A stretch of DNA of 64,000 nucleotides from Companilactobacillus heilongjiangensis. GTDB taxonomy: Bacteria; Bacillota; Bacilli; Lactobacillales; Lactobacillaceae. The notes under the pieces were generated by a model. It was given only the letters and a program-made list of their open reading frames with translations, was not told where the DNA came from and ran no database searches. The stretch covers positions 2,046,001 through 2,110,000 of the forward strand of contig NZ_CP012559.1 in assembly GCF_000831645.3 (NCBI RefSeq), in the 5' to 3' direction. Of this stretch, positions 1-10,100 are shown in pieces; the first letter of the stretch is position 1; each line of letters starts with the position of its first letter. The position numbers and the translations under genes were made by a program.

Positions 1-565
1 ACAACTCATCGGCATGTTGACTTGGTCCCACTAATAAGACGTTGCCACCTAGGTCAATAATGCCTGTTTTAACGCCACGTTCCAACCATAATTGCTTAAT
101 TTGGTCAGCAATGTACCCTTTGGCAATTCCGCCGAGATCGATTTCCATACCTTTATCAAGTAAGAAAACCGTCTGCTTTTCATCGTCCAATTGAATCCGT
201 TCTGGATCGATGATTTTCAAACGTTCCTTGATATCAGCATCACTAGGTCGGTTGGCACCTTTGAAACCAATTTTCCAAAGTTTCACCAATGGTCCAATGG
301 CAACGTTAAAACCAAGGTGTTTACGACTGACTAATACAGCTCGTTTAATCAGGCCATAAGTATCCTCAGGTACTGCTACAGCCTTGATTCCAGCATTGTG
401 ATTGATTGACATGACTTCTGATTTATCACGGTTAACAGTCAACTTATCTTCAAAACGTTGAATCAATTCATAGCCAGCATCCAAATCTTTCTCATCAGCA
501 GGTGCAGCCACAGACAAATTTATCACCGTTCCTAAGGCATAGTAGTTCTTATTGATTAGGCTCAT
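1..565 (-). CDS. apbE: FAD:protein FMN transferase (ApbE family), 3' end cut by window edge
   Basis: The visible 188 N-terminal residues read as an ApbE flavin transferase, which attaches FMN through a phosphoester bond to Thr/Ser of FMN-bind domains. Seen: the opening YYALGT segment, an FEDKLTVNRDKSEV stretch followed by SINHNAG, the family signature DLGGIAKG near residues 139-147, and IIDLGGN near 170. The ATG at 565 is preceded by GAGGAAATCCTG, a good ribosome site. No signal peptide is visible, so it should act in the cytoplasm. It is divergent from a flavoprotein gene starting at 984 that carries an FMN-bind acceptor motif, which makes a donor/acceptor pair likely. The C-terminal part lies outside the window, so completeness cannot be judged. 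Confidence 0.9.
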   Translation of the reverse strand, partial: MSLINKNYYALGTVINLSVAAPADEKDLDAGYELIQRFEDKLTVNRDKSEVMSINHNAGIKAVAVPEDTYGLIKRAVLVSRKHLGFNVAIGPLVKLWKIGFKGANRPSDADIKERLKIIDPERIQLDDEKQTVFLLDKGMEIDLGGIAKGYIADQIKQLWLERGVKTGIIDLGGNVLLVGPSQHADEL

Positions 566-664
566 CAGGATTTCCTCAATTCATTTAAAAATATTTCATA
601 ATCGAAAATTACTTGAATATAAATACATTTGAGCACTATTACATTCAAGTATTACCAATTACCT

Positions 665-846
665 AGTCGGAAGAGCTGGGAAGTATTCACCAGCAGTGGA
701 AGTGGCATTATTGCTTTAGCAATTACACCACCGGGCTAGTTTGGAGACTCGCGGGTTGTGCGAGGCTTCAAACCGAGGGACGAGACCGAACTTTGGCTCG
801 GCCCGGTCCGCACAGCAGGCGAAATACTTCTCAGCTCTGGAGACGG
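665..846 (+). repeat. Family-1 cloverleaf element, copy A
   Basis: Outer arms GAGCTGGGAAGTATTCACC and GGCGAAATACTTCTCAGCTC pair across the element. Inner hairpin 1 is ATTGC-TTTA-GCAAT, differing from the common ATGGC/GCCAT by a compensated pair. Hairpin 2 is TTTGGAGACTCGC with GCGAGGCTTCAAA; hairpin 3 is the GAGACCG...CGGCTCG-type arm ending GGCCCGGTCC. It fills most of the gap between apbE and the flavoprotein gene. Confidence 0.85.
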
Positions 847-920
847 AAGCAAAAATTATTTTTTTATCGTGAACACTACTCATAATAGTCTTTTATGTCG
901 ATTTCGACAAAAGGAACTTG

Positions 921-949
921 TTCACAAGTTTTATAATTAGAGTTATATT
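921..949 (+). promoter_or_regulatory. Candidate promoter for the flavoprotein gene
   Basis: TTCACA and TATATT are separated by 17 bp, 35 bp upstream of the start at 984. A second TATAAT at 932 lies inside the spacer, so the exact -10 is uncertain. Confidence 0.4.
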
Positions 950-983
950 TATCCTATCATTAAGAGGAAATGGAGTGAATGAA

Positions 984-2810
984 ATGTTTGATAATTCTAA
1001 TTTAAAATGGGACGCAACATATGATGTCGTCGTTCTAGGTTTCGGTGGCGCTGGTGCTTCTGCTGCCAGATTTGCGGCTGATAATGGTGCCAAAGTTTTA
1101 ATCACAGATTCAGCTCCCGAGGGTCATGAAGGTGGTAATACTCGTTACGCCGGACAAGTTATTTCAACTGGTGCTGACCTTGACGATTTGCGTAAATATT
1201 ACCAAGACTTGGCTTTTCCTTTGTCATACGATAAGGATTTAATGGAAACTTACATCCAAGGTTTATATCGTATTCCTGATTATTTGGAAAATTATCTTGG
1301 CGTAAAGCCATTTATCATGAGAGATCATCCCGAATCACCTGTTTCAAAAGCCTTGCACTTTATGGCTCACGAATATCCAGAATTCCGTGGACAAGCTACT
1401 CACGATTTAGTTGCTATGCATGAAGGCGTTGCTGACTCTGCACTCTGGAAGAATTTGCGTCAACAAGTCTTAGACCGTGCTGATAAGATTGATGTTTTGT
1501 ACAGCACACCAGCTGAACACTTGATTCAAGACCCTAATACTAGAGCCGTTGTTGGTGTTCAAATTAAACGTGACGGCAAAGACTTAAATGTCAGAGCTAA
1601 AAACGGTGTCGTTATGGCAACTGGTGGTTTTGAAAACAATCCTAAGATGGTTGAAACTTACCTTGGAGAAACAAGCTTGAACCCAATCGGTTCACTTTAT
1701 AACAAAGGTATCGGTGTCAAAATGGCCAGTGAAGTCGGTGCAAAGCTTTACAACATGGATAACTACGAAGCCTATGGTATTTTCCATGGTTTGACTCCAA
1801 AGCCTGCTAAGGGTCAACGTTCACAATTCTTGCCATTCGACTGGCCTGCTTTCCACCAAGGTAGCTTAATCGTTGTCGGCGATGACGGTACACGTTACTT
1901 TGATGAAAACGAAATTCACAGACATGGTCACATCAAGGATCATGGCAACTGGAGAATTCCATTGGCTCCACGTCACCCATACGTTGTCTTTGACCAAAAG
2001 AAGTATGATGAATTGACTGGCGACAAGAATGCTCCATATCCAGAATTCATGGATTCAGTTGTTAAAGCTGATAATCTTGAAAGCCTTGCTGAAGTTATGA
2101 ACGTTGATGTTAAGAAATTAACTGACACAATCAAAGACTTCAACCACTTCGCTGATATCAAACGTGACTACGCATACAATCGTGACCCCGAAACTTTGAC
2201 AGCCTTTGGAGACGGTCCATATTATGCACTTGCCATGGTTCAAGGACTATTGAACACTCAAGGTGGACCCGTTCACAATTCTAAGGCCGAAGTAGTCGAC
2301 AATGACGATGTCGTTATCCCTCATCTTTATGCCATTGGTGAACTAGGAAGCTTGATGGGCCGTCAATATAACGGTGGTAGTAACTTAGCTGAAAACTTAA
2401 TTTTTGGTAAAATTGCTGGTGAAAACGCTGCTGAAACTAAGGATGAAATCAAAGTTGACGAACCAAAGGTTGACGCTGAATCATCTGCCAGTGTTCACGA
2501 ATCAGGCTTAGGTTCTGATGTTGTTGAAGAACACTACGAAACAAAAGATAATCAATATATCGGTAAATCAACTGCTGGTATGGGTAACGAAATCGTTGTC
2601 CGTGTCACAGCTGACAGTAAAGACGATATTAAAAACATCGAAGTTTTGAAGCAAAGTGAATCCGATGACTACGGTCTCAAGGCGGTTAAAGAATTGCCTA
2701 AGGAAATCGTTGAAAAGAATTCAGTCGATGTTGATACTGTTTCTGGTGCTTCAGCTTCAAGCAAAGCTATTAAAGAAGCCGTTGCTAACGCATTAGCTCA
2801 AGTTAAATAA
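984..2810 (+). CDS. FAD-dependent reductase with C-terminal FMN-bind domain (fumarate/urocanate reductase type)
   Basis: The 608-residue protein opens with a Rossmann FAD site (VVVLGFGGAGASAARFA, residues ~14-30) of the FAD_binding_2 family and ends with an FMN-bind domain (~residues 510-608). The acceptor motif DTVSGASAS near the C-terminus matches the D-x-x-(S/T)-G-A-(S/T) site flavinylated by ApbE enzymes. There is no signal peptide or heme motif, so a soluble cytoplasmic reductase is likely. The late FAD motif RQYNGGSNLAEN differs from classical fumarate reductases, so the electron acceptor is unknown. I chose ATG 984 because GGAGTG lies 6 bp upstream; an in-frame upstream extension lacks a ribosome site. 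The neighbouring apbE supplies the FMN transfer. Confidence 0.88.
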   Translation: MFDNSNLKWDATYDVVVLGFGGAGASAARFAADNGAKVLITDSAPEGHEGGNTRYAGQVISTGADLDDLRKYYQDLAFPLSYDKDLMETYIQGLYRIPDYLENYLGVKPFIMRDHPESPVSKALHFMAHEYPEFRGQATHDLVAMHEGVADSALWKNLRQQVLDRADKIDVLYSTPAEHLIQDPNTRAVVGVQIKRDGKDLNVRAKNGVVMATGGFENNPKMVETYLGETSLNPIGSLYNKGIGVKMASEVGAKLYNMDNYEAYGIFHGLTPKPAKGQRSQFLPFDWPAFHQGSLIVVGDDGTRYFDENEIHRHGHIKDHGNWRIPLAPRHPYVVFDQKKYDELTGDKNAPYPEFMDSVVKADNLESLAEVMNVDVKKLTDTIKDFNHFADIKRDYAYNRDPETLTAFGDGPYYALAMVQGLLNTQGGPVHNSKAEVVDNDDVVIPHLYAIGELGSLMGRQYNGGSNLAENLIFGKIAGENAAETKDEIKVDEPKVDAESSASVHESGLGSDVVEEHYETKDNQYIGKSTAGMGNEIVVRVTADSKDDIKNIEVLKQSESDDYGLKAVKELPKEIVEKNSVDVDTVSGASASSKAIKEAVANALAQVK

Positions 2811-2822
2811 ATATTTGTATAT

Positions 2823-2858
2823 TAAAAGCCCTGAATGAACTTATTCAGGGCTTTTTTT
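2823..2858 (+). terminator. Rho-independent terminator after the flavoprotein gene
   Basis: AAAAGCCCTGAATGA / TTATTCAGGGCTTTTTTT hairpin with a T-run, 13 bp after the stop codon. Confidence 0.9.
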
Positions 2859-2872
2859 GTGTTCCGTGTTCT

Positions 2873-3058
2873 GCCGTCAAAGGTTGAGAGGGATGGTAGC
2901 CTGCTGTGGGACTGGCTCGAGCCAAAGAGCGGTCTCGACCCTCGCTTTTGAGCTTCGCAAAGTACGCGAATCTCAAAAGACGTCCTGTGCTGTAAGGCCG
3001 GAAATTCACCGGCCTAACACCACTTTCACTGCTGGCTCCATCCCTCTCAACCTTTGAC
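2873..3058 (-). repeat. Family-1 cloverleaf element, copy B
   Basis: Arms AAAGGTTGAGAGGGATGG and CCATCCCTCTCAACCTTT are perfect complements. Hairpin 1 is TAAGGCCGG / CCGGCCTA, unlike all other copies but still paired. The core runs opposite to copy A. It starts just after the terminator, and the open frames across it are by-products of the palindrome. The rest of the 2811-3223 gap shows nothing else. Confidence 0.85.
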
Positions 3059-3223
3059 TCATATATCAATAAACTATTTATTTTATTGGATTAATATTTT
3101 AAAATTATAAATTTGAAAAATCCAGCAAATCCCATAATCTTACATTGTTAAAAACGAATCAATATCTCTCAAGAACAGCCATACACAAAATATATGTTAC
3201 CTATCTCATCAAGTACAAAAATA

Positions 3224-3403
3224 GCCGGATTTCGTCAGTAATGTAGGCTGCTATGGAGGTGGAGTTATGGCTTTAGCCATTACACCACGGGGCGAGTTTG
3301 AAGACTTTCCGATTTATGGAAAGGCTTCAAATCGAGGTTCGAGACCGCACTTCGGCTTGGACCGGTCCCCATAGCGCCTACATTACTGACGAAATCCGGC
3401 GGC
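3224..3403 (+). repeat. Family-1 cloverleaf element, copy C
   Basis: The outer stem has a 23-bp perfect match (arm start CCGGATTTCGTCAGTAATG, arm end CATTACTGACGAAATCCGG). Hairpin 2 is GACTTTCC / GGAAAGGC, hairpin 3 GAGACCGCACTTCGGCT. It ends 7 bp from the stop codon of the hydrolase gene, without entering it. Confidence 0.88.
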
Positions 3404-3409
3404 AAACTT

Positions 3410-4249
3410 TTAATAAAAATCGTTAGCGCTCTCCACAAATGAAACATTATTTTGAGCAATGCTTCCGTGTCCAGCATCTTTATAAATAATCAATTCACTA
3501 TTTGCTAATCTTTCGTGTAAATCATACGTATTGGGCTTTGTTGGAACCATAATATCGTCATCGCCATTAACTACTAAAACTGGTTGTTCAATCTTTGATA
3601 GATCAGCTGGTCTGTCTTCACCCCATAATTTAATTGCATGCAACTGTCTACGATATGAAGGCCAACTAATTGTCTTATCACGGTCATCTTTACGAATTTT
3701 TAGACGTTCGATAAATGCACTGGCACTGCTCTTACCGTTAGCTGTTCTGGTAAAGAACATGTAAGTTTTAACATCCTTGAACGTTACGATTGCCTTTAAT
3801 AGTTCCCTGTCAGATAGCTTGATGATACTAGAAATTCCTTTACCACCACGAGGACCTGTTCCGGCCAAAATTGCTTTTTCAACGAGTTCTGGCTTTAATT
3901 CCATTAGTTCTTGTCCAACCATGCCACCCATTGAGAAGCCTAGAATATCAACCTTTTTCAAACCTAGTGTTTCGATGAAATTGGCAGTATCCTTGGCCAT
4001 CCCTTGAATAGTGTCTGGAACGCTACCAGTTGATCCACCGACACCCTCATAATCAAAGGTAATAATCCAGTGATTCTTTGCCAAACCGTCGATTATAACT
4101 GGATCCCAGTTGTCCAAATTAGCGGATAAATGATTCAGCGCAACAATTGGCACACCGGTTCTTTCGCCCAATTCACGATAAGCATATTCCACACCGTTAG
4201 TGGCTAAAATTCGTTTATTTTCTGCTTTAATATAATGCATTTCTGCCAT
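3410..4249 (-). CDS. Alpha/beta hydrolase
   Basis: A 279-residue alpha/beta-hydrolase-fold protein. The nucleophile elbow GFSMGG places Ser at residue 106, the acid is Asp232 in NGDDDIMVP, and the base His261 in DAGHGS. An oxyanion-type NHLSANLDNWDP segment lies near residue 39. No signal peptide, so it is intracellular; substrate unknown (esterase, lactonase and haloperoxidase-like members share this plan). ATG 4249 has GAGGAG 8 bp upstream. It follows the oxidoreductase gene by 22 bp on the same strand, so the two form an operon divergent from a TetR gene. A detoxification role is inference from context only. Confidence 0.85.
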   Translation of the reverse strand: MAEMHYIKAENKRILATNGVEYAYRELGERTGVPIVALNHLSANLDNWDPVIIDGLAKNHWIITFDYEGVGGSTGSVPDTIQGMAKDTANFIETLGLKKVDILGFSMGGMVGQELMELKPELVEKAILAGTGPRGGKGISSIIKLSDRELLKAIVTFKDVKTYMFFTRTANGKSSASAFIERLKIRKDDRDKTISWPSYRRQLHAIKLWGEDRPADLSKIEQPVLVVNGDDDIMVPTKPNTYDLHERLANSELIIYKDAGHGSIAQNNVSFVESANDFY

Positions 4250-4271
4250 TTGTCGTTCTCCTCAATAATCT

Positions 4272-5276
4272 CTAAAATTTAATAACAACTTTGCCCTTGG
4301 GATGTCCGGTAGCAACATAGTTCAAGGCTTCATTAATATCTGATAATTTAAATTCAGTTGGATCAACCGCCGGTTTGATATTGTTAGTTTCAACAATTTT
4401 GGTAATCTTTTTTAATTGTTCGCCATCACTTCTAACAAAAATAAAGCGATAATCTGCATCTAACTTTCTAGCTTGTTTATCAATTGAACTACCAGCAATA
4501 GTGAATAAAGTTGTCTTCAAGAATGATAAATGGCGATCCTTGGCAAATTGGCGGTTAGGCCCCATTCTCAATGAAAGTACTCTTCCCTGTGGCTTCAAAA
4601 TTTGTAGTTCATGGGCAAATTCTTTTTTACTGCCAATCGTATCAATAACGTAATCGACATTCTTTAAATGTTCCCAATAATTATCTTTCCGATAATAGAA
4701 ATATCGGTCAACACCCATATCTAAAGCCGATTGTTCGGCACGTGCATTACCGCTGACCATAACTTTCAAACCAAGTTCTTTAGCAATTGGGATGGCCATT
4801 TGTCCAAATGAACCTGATCCACCAGGAATCATGACACTTTGACCCGCTTGTGCTTGTAATTCTTCAGTCAAACCTTGGTAAGCTGTTAATCCAGTCAAAG
4901 GAACAGCGGCACTGTGGACAAAGTCCAAATTCTTAGGTTTCAAAGCTATGGCTCGATAATCAATGGCGACATATTCTGCAAATGCCCCAATTTTTGTTAA
5001 TGGCAATCGGGAATATATTTCATCACCGATATTAAAGTTATCCACATTTTTACCAACAGACTCAATAACGCCCGATAATTCGTTACCCATCGTTAAAGGT
5101 TTGTCATAATCTTGAATCAATTTGACACTACCAGTACCAATCAACATTTCCAAAGGATTGACCGCTGCTACTTTAACCTTAACCAAGACTTCATTTTCAT
5201 TAGGTGTTGGCATAGAAATATCCTTAACGACTAACTTAAAATTCTTATCGTATTTCATCAATTGAGCTGCTTGCAT
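4272..5276 (-). CDS. Zinc-independent MDR-family NADP-dependent oxidoreductase
   Basis: This 334-residue protein has the GroES-like N-terminal half and a Rossmann half of medium-chain dehydrogenases/quinone oxidoreductases. The cofactor loop PGGSGSFGQMA is at residues 151-161. The cysteine/histidine ligands for catalytic and structural zinc are absent, which points to the quinone oxidoreductase/enone reductase branch. ATG 5276 is preceded by AGAGGAG. It is the first gene of a two-gene unit with the alpha/beta hydrolase. The promoter at 5335-5363 carries a palindrome over the -10, so control by the divergent TetR regulator is plausible. Confidence 0.85.
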   Translation of the reverse strand: MQAAQLMKYDKNFKLVVKDISMPTPNENEVLVKVKVAAVNPLEMLIGTGSVKLIQDYDKPLTMGNELSGVIESVGKNVDNFNIGDEIYSRLPLTKIGAFAEYVAIDYRAIALKPKNLDFVHSAAVPLTGLTAYQGLTEELQAQAGQSVMIPGGSGSFGQMAIPIAKELGLKVMVSGNARAEQSALDMGVDRYFYYRKDNYWEHLKNVDYVIDTIGSKKEFAHELQILKPQGRVLSLRMGPNRQFAKDRHLSFLKTTLFTIAGSSIDKQARKLDADYRFIFVRSDGEQLKKITKIVETNNIKPAVDPTEFKLSDINEALNYVATGHPKGKVVIKF

Positions 5277-5324
5277 TTAAAAGTCTCCTCTTAATCCCAT
5301 TAAGTAACTTTATTTGTATTTTGT

Positions 5325-5338
5325 AACTGGAGTCAGTT
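5325..5338. promoter_or_regulatory. Candidate TetR operator overlapping the -10
   Basis: AACTG-GAGT-CAGTT, 5-bp perfect arms, overlapping the -10 of the oxidoreductase promoter. It sits within a wider 12-bp inverted repeat, TAAGTAACTTTA at 5301 and TAAAGTTACTTA at 5365. Confidence 0.4.
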
Positions 5339-5363
5339 TAGCTTCTTTGGTTACAAAAGTCAA
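5335..5363 (-). promoter_or_regulatory. Promoter of the oxidoreductase/hydrolase operon
   Basis: On the minus strand TTGACT and TAAACT are spaced by exactly 17 bp, about 60 bp upstream of the start at 5276. Confidence 0.6.
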
Positions 5364-5454
5364 TTAAAGTTACTTACAATAATTTTGTGTTAAAATAAAT
5401 TCATAATAAAAGACCGAAATAAACTAACCGATTGCTTTTGTTAATATTAAATAA

Positions 5455-5475
5455 ATTAATCGGAAGAGCTACTCA
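5455..5475 (+). repeat. Solo end of a family-1 element
   Basis: ATTAATCGGAAGAGCT is the left terminus seen in copies E and O, here followed by unrelated sequence and no matching right arm. It lies 40-60 bp upstream of the TetR gene. Confidence 0.55.
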
Positions 5476-5514
5476 GCCTTATAATCATAATTTAAAAAGG
5501 AGTCTTTCTTGATC

Positions 5515-6057
5515 ATGGCTCAAAAAACTCGAGATAAAATTCTCACGACTGCCGAAAAGCTAATCATGCAAACAGGCAACACTGATGTAACTTTGGACCA
5601 AATTTCTGCTGAGTTGGGGCTTTCCCATGCAGCTTTATATAAACATTTCCGCAATAAACAGGCACTCTGGGAAGCTGTTGCTTCGGCTTGGTTTAACCGT
5701 GAAATTATCCAACAAATCAATATCTCCAATGCTGAATCTTCCAAAGAACAGCTCCACGACTGGCTCTGGGCTTTTGTTAACGCTAAAAAGAATACTTTCA
5801 ACCACAATCCGCGGATGTTTGCTCTGAACACTGAATATATCGACAACAATCCCGTAGCGCTGCATAATGTACTTATCAGTGCTTATCAACAAATGAATTC
5901 AATTATGGATTATCCAGCTAACGACTATGAAAAGTCAGAGATGATTCTGGCCGCATTTTCAATCTTCACATTACCTAATTTTAGGGAAACCTGGAACGAT
6001 CCAAATTACGATAAACGTTTTGAAATGTTATGGAACCTGATCAAAGCAGGTCTCTAA
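5515..6057 (+). CDS. TetR/AcrR-family transcriptional regulator
   Basis: About 180 residues. The N-terminal helix-turn-helix is clear: TRDKILTTAEKLI, then VTLDQISAELGLSHAALYKHF, the classical TetR recognition helix. The C-terminal ligand domain is not assignable. The start is uncertain: the AAGGAG at 5497-5502 lies 12 bp from ATG 5515 but only 6 bp from an in-frame TTG at 5509, so UUG initiation is possible. It is divergent from the oxidoreductase/hydrolase operon and is probably its repressor. The WYL gene follows after 18 bp in the same transcript. Confidence 0.85.
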   Translation: MAQKTRDKILTTAEKLIMQTGNTDVTLDQISAELGLSHAALYKHFRNKQALWEAVASAWFNREIIQQINISNAESSKEQLHDWLWAFVNAKKNTFNHNPRMFALNTEYIDNNPVALHNVLISAYQQMNSIMDYPANDYEKSEMILAAFSIFTLPNFRETWNDPNYDKRFEMLWNLIKAGL

Positions 6058-6075
6058 ACGAAAGGATGTATCAAA

Positions 6076-7068
6076 ATGGATAGCAACACCCGAATTGCGA
6101 ATACATTTGCCAGAATGCTCCGTGGCGAAAAAATTTACACGCAGAAGAATATGGTTCAATACAATTGTGGAAAACGTTCCGTTGAACGAGATATGGCAAT
6201 AATTCACCAAATTATTAAACCCTCTGATTACTTTGATTTTCATCACGATACAAAAGATAATATTTATTATCTAACCCAAAACGATTTTTTTAATTTCGAA
6301 GAAACACTCACAATTATGAAAGTTTTAATTGGTAGTCGAGCTTTTGGAAAAAAAGAATTAAATGAAATATCCAATAGTCTTTCTGCGCTTATTTCTGATA
6401 ACCACAAAAAAGAAATTAATGACATGATGACAGCATTAAAAACTGGTGGCTATCTACCTGTCAATCAAGATAACGATCTTGTGAAACGCGTTAAAAAATT
6501 TCATAACATTATTAGAAAAAAGAAAGCAATTTCTTTCACCTATCGCGACAGCAATCCTGCCGGTCATTCTAATAAAACCAGAGTTGGCTTACCGCTCAGT
6601 TTATATTTTTCCGGCAACTACTTTTACGTTATTATGTATCGGCTAAATTCGGACAAGATAAAAGATATCGACGATGGTATAACTTACGTATATCGGCTGG
6701 ATAGATTCTTAGATGTTACAGTTAAACGGAAAACATTCGAGGTACCTCGGGGTAAGTATGAGGATGAGGAATCAATCCGTAATAAATCCTATCGTTTAAA
6801 TAGTGGTAGCGCCATCTCTTACGAATTTAATTATCGTGGCTACTACCCTGCAGCTTTAGATCAGTTGCCTAATTCCAAAATCAAGCGTACCGAATCTGGC
6901 AAAATTTTTAAAAATCCTGACGGCAGTGTTGTTGTTTATGGAAATATGTTTTTCAACGGAGCCAAGATGTGGGTCTTAGGTCAAGGCAATCTGGTTACAG
7001 TTAAATCTCCACAGAGTTTGATTGCGGCAGTTAAAAAAGAACTTCAAGAAACTTTAGATGGTTATTAA
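6076..7068 (+). CDS. WYL-domain transcriptional regulator
   Basis: 330 residues with an N-terminal winged helix (RIANTFARMLRGEKIYTQK, then CGKRSVERDMAIIHQII, residues ~5-50) and a C-terminal WYL-type sensor region (~residues 135-325), containing KAISFTYRD, GLPLSLYFSGNYFYVIMY and YRLDRFLDVTV. Proteins of this plan bind DNA and sense small molecules or single-stranded nucleic acid. ATG 6076 has AAAGGATG upstream and lies 18 bp after the TetR gene, so both are co-transcribed. Its target genes are unknown. Confidence 0.85.
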   Translation: MDSNTRIANTFARMLRGEKIYTQKNMVQYNCGKRSVERDMAIIHQIIKPSDYFDFHHDTKDNIYYLTQNDFFNFEETLTIMKVLIGSRAFGKKELNEISNSLSALISDNHKKEINDMMTALKTGGYLPVNQDNDLVKRVKKFHNIIRKKKAISFTYRDSNPAGHSNKTRVGLPLSLYFSGNYFYVIMYRLNSDKIKDIDDGITYVYRLDRFLDVTVKRKTFEVPRGKYEDEESIRNKSYRLNSGSAISYEFNYRGYYPAALDQLPNSKIKRTESGKIFKNPDGSVVVYGNMFFNGAKMWVLGQGNLVTVKSPQSLIAAVKKELQETLDGY

Positions 7069-7080
7069 TTTTTTCAATAC

Positions 7081-7112
7081 AAAAGGACGGTCAAATTGAC
7101 CGCCCTTTTTGT
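7081..7112. terminator. Bidirectional terminator between the WYL gene and the LRR adhesin
   Basis: AAAAGGACGGTCAA / TTGACCGCCCTTTTT hairpin between convergent genes, with A- and T-runs on both sides. Confidence 0.85.
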
Positions 7113-7119
7113 GTACTAT

Positions 7120-10100
7120 TTATTCCTCTTTACGTTTAAACCCAAACCAGCCAATAATTCCTAACATTATTGTACCTAACCATGCTAGATTATTAGTCTT
7201 GTCACTTGTTTGAGGTAACTTCATACCCGTTGAAGTTGTTGATGCTTTAACTTTATTAATTGCATTGCTTTGATTCAGAAGTGTCCGTGATATTGGATTT
7301 TCTGTATTCAAAGTTTGGTTATAATTATATTTTTCATCAGGCCGCGCATGACTATTGTCTTGAGAAACAGTCTGTGTTGAATTCTGTTCAATGTTGATAA
7401 CTCCTGAAGTATCGGAACTGGAGTCACTGTTTGAGGATGAATTATCCTTAGAATTACCTGAGCTATCAGAATTATCTGAAGGCTCACCCGGTGTAGATGG
7501 TTCTGTTGGTATAGTTGGAACAACGGGCTCAGTTGGTTCTGTCGGATCAACAGGTTCAACTGGATTTGCGGGCTCAGTTGGCTCGGTTTGACTACCATCA
7601 TCTGAACCAGTACCCGGATTACTTGGTTCAACTGGAGTTGATGGATTGTCTGGTTCACTTGGTGTAGAAGGCTTATCCGGTTCACTTGGCTTTGTTGGTG
7701 TCGTTGGTTCACCAGAATCAGGATTACCAGAATCTCCACCCGTGCTTGGTTTCTTCTTAGTATAAATTACATAATCATTAGTGGTAATTGTGTCATCACT
7801 TACAGTCGCATCAACCTGAGTTGGTTCAAATGAATCGTATCCATCAACTGCAGGGACATCAACTTTTACATCCGTACCGACTTGACCAGTAACTCCCTTT
7901 ACAACGGGATTAGTAGTCAAATTACTTGGAATCGTTACATCAGCTGTGACCATTTTCTTGGTGAGGATAAGTTCTATTTTTCTGCTTCCATACCAACCAG
8001 TATCAGAGCCACTTGAAATCATCGAAATTTCGATTGTGACATCTTTTCCACGATAATCTTCCGGAAGAGTTAATTTATCACCAATTGGATCATAATTCAA
8101 TTCAGTGCCGTTAAATGAAAATTTCAGTCCAGCTAATTTATTAGATGTTAAAGTCAATTTTCCAGCAATATTCTTCCTGATATCCAAAGCCTGTGTATAA
8201 GTAGCATCAGCCTTTATCTGTAATCCACTTTGATTAGAAAACGCTCCATCACCAATGGTACCAATATCTCCCGTACCATTAACAATTTGTAAATTATTGC
8301 CTTTGAAAGCATCGTTACCGACAGTATCAAGATGACCATTAAAATCTACTTCGGTCAAACTATTACCTTCAAAAGAATTGGCTCCAATATGAGTAACACT
8401 TGCAGGAACATCTAATACACCAGCTAATTTGTTATTTTTAAATGAAGATGTACCAATAGTAATGGCTTTGGAATTGATGGTTAATCCAGTGAGACTATTA
8501 TTAATAAAAGAGTCATCGCCGATATACCTTATATTATCAGGCAAAACTAAATTTTCTTGTAAATTATTATCCTTGAACACACCCGTGCTAATACCTGTTA
8601 ACGAATTACTTAATTTAACGTTAGTGATTTTATTATTATTAAAGGCATAGTCACCAAGCTGGCTTAATGTATCAGGCAATGCTACATCACCAGTAATTTC
8701 GTTATTTTCAAAAGCTCCAGTACTTATACTTTCTAATTTTTTACCCAATTTTAAATTTGTTATTTTATTATCAGTAAAAGCATGATCACCAATCTGTGTC
8801 ACCTCATCAGGTATCGTCACATCACCAGTAATCTCATTATTTTCAAAAGCTCCAGTACTTATACTTTCTAATTTTTTACCTAACTTTAAATCTGTTATTT
8901 TATTATTATTAAAAGCATTGTCACCAATTTGTGTCACTCCATCAGGTATCGTCACATTACCAGTGATTTCATTATTTTCAAAAACACTAGTATTGAGCGA
9001 AGTTAATCCTTGGCTCAACTTTAAACTAGTAATTTTATTATTGTAAAAAGCGTGGTCACCCATCTGTGATATCTGATCAGGTAACGTGACATTGCCAGTA
9101 ATTTTGTTATTTTCAAAAACTCCAGTATTGAGTACGGTTATATTATTATTCAATTTCAGACCGGTAATTTTATTGTTGGCAAAGGCATGGTCACCCATTT
9201 GTGATATCTGGTTTGGTAAAACAAGATTACCGGTAATTTCGTTATTCTCGAAAACCCCAGTATTAAGTACTGTCAACTTATCATTAAAGTTAACTCCTGT
9301 GATTTTGTTATTAGTAAAGGCGTGATCACCTAATCCTGTTAAGCTCTCAGGTAATGTTATAACCCCACCAATTTGATTATTTTCAAAAGCTGAAGTATTA
9401 ATGGTTTGAAGATTTTTGCCCAAGGTTAATTCGGTTATCTTATTATTTTCAAAAGCGTATTCCGCAATATCATCAGTTTTATCAGGAATAACTAATTTAT
9501 CAATATCATTATCTTTAAAAGCAGAATCATTAATTTGCGCAACTTGATTCAAATCAACGTCAGTCAATTTGTTATCCTCAAACGCATTATTACCAATCGA
9601 CCAAATACCATTTGGAAAACTAACTGAGGTCAACTTGTTCCCTTTAAAAGCGCCCTGTGAAATCCACTGTAAATTATTACCCAGAGTAACCGAAGTCAAA
9701 CCGTCCACGATCGACAAGTTATCATTGCTACTATCATCATTGTTAAAAGCATTATCACCAATTGCGATAACTGGTTGCCCATTGTAAGTATCCGGAATCG
9801 TAATATCCGTTGAATACTTGGGAGCAACTCCACCATTAGCAGCCTTTTGAGCCGCACCGGTATATCCAGTTACAGTGTAATAGCCATTGGCATCCTTGCT
9901 AAAACTGAAATCAGATGTTTCGTCAGTATCCTCTTGAACTTTGTTATCTGCTATATCAATTGATTTATCAGTATCATCAGTCTTCGTGACATCCAAAGTT
10001 GAATCCTCTTCTTGAGAACCCTTACCCATTGTGGTATCAGAATCATCTCCAGATCCTTCATCCCCAATATCTGACTCTGTATCCTGAATATCTGAATTAC

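Noticed and set aside
2845-3069. Open frames on both strands through 2845-3069
   Set aside because: They lie entirely within the palindromic element B, mirror each other and have no ribosome site; similar frames appear in other copies.
7308-7739. 143-codon frame inside the adhesin gene
   Set aside because: Alternative frame of the repetitive Pro/Glu-rich spacer; the main frame has signal, repeats and sorting motif.
9086-9325. 79-codon plus-strand frame opposite the LRR repeats
   Set aside because: Shadow frame produced by the repeated LRR codons.
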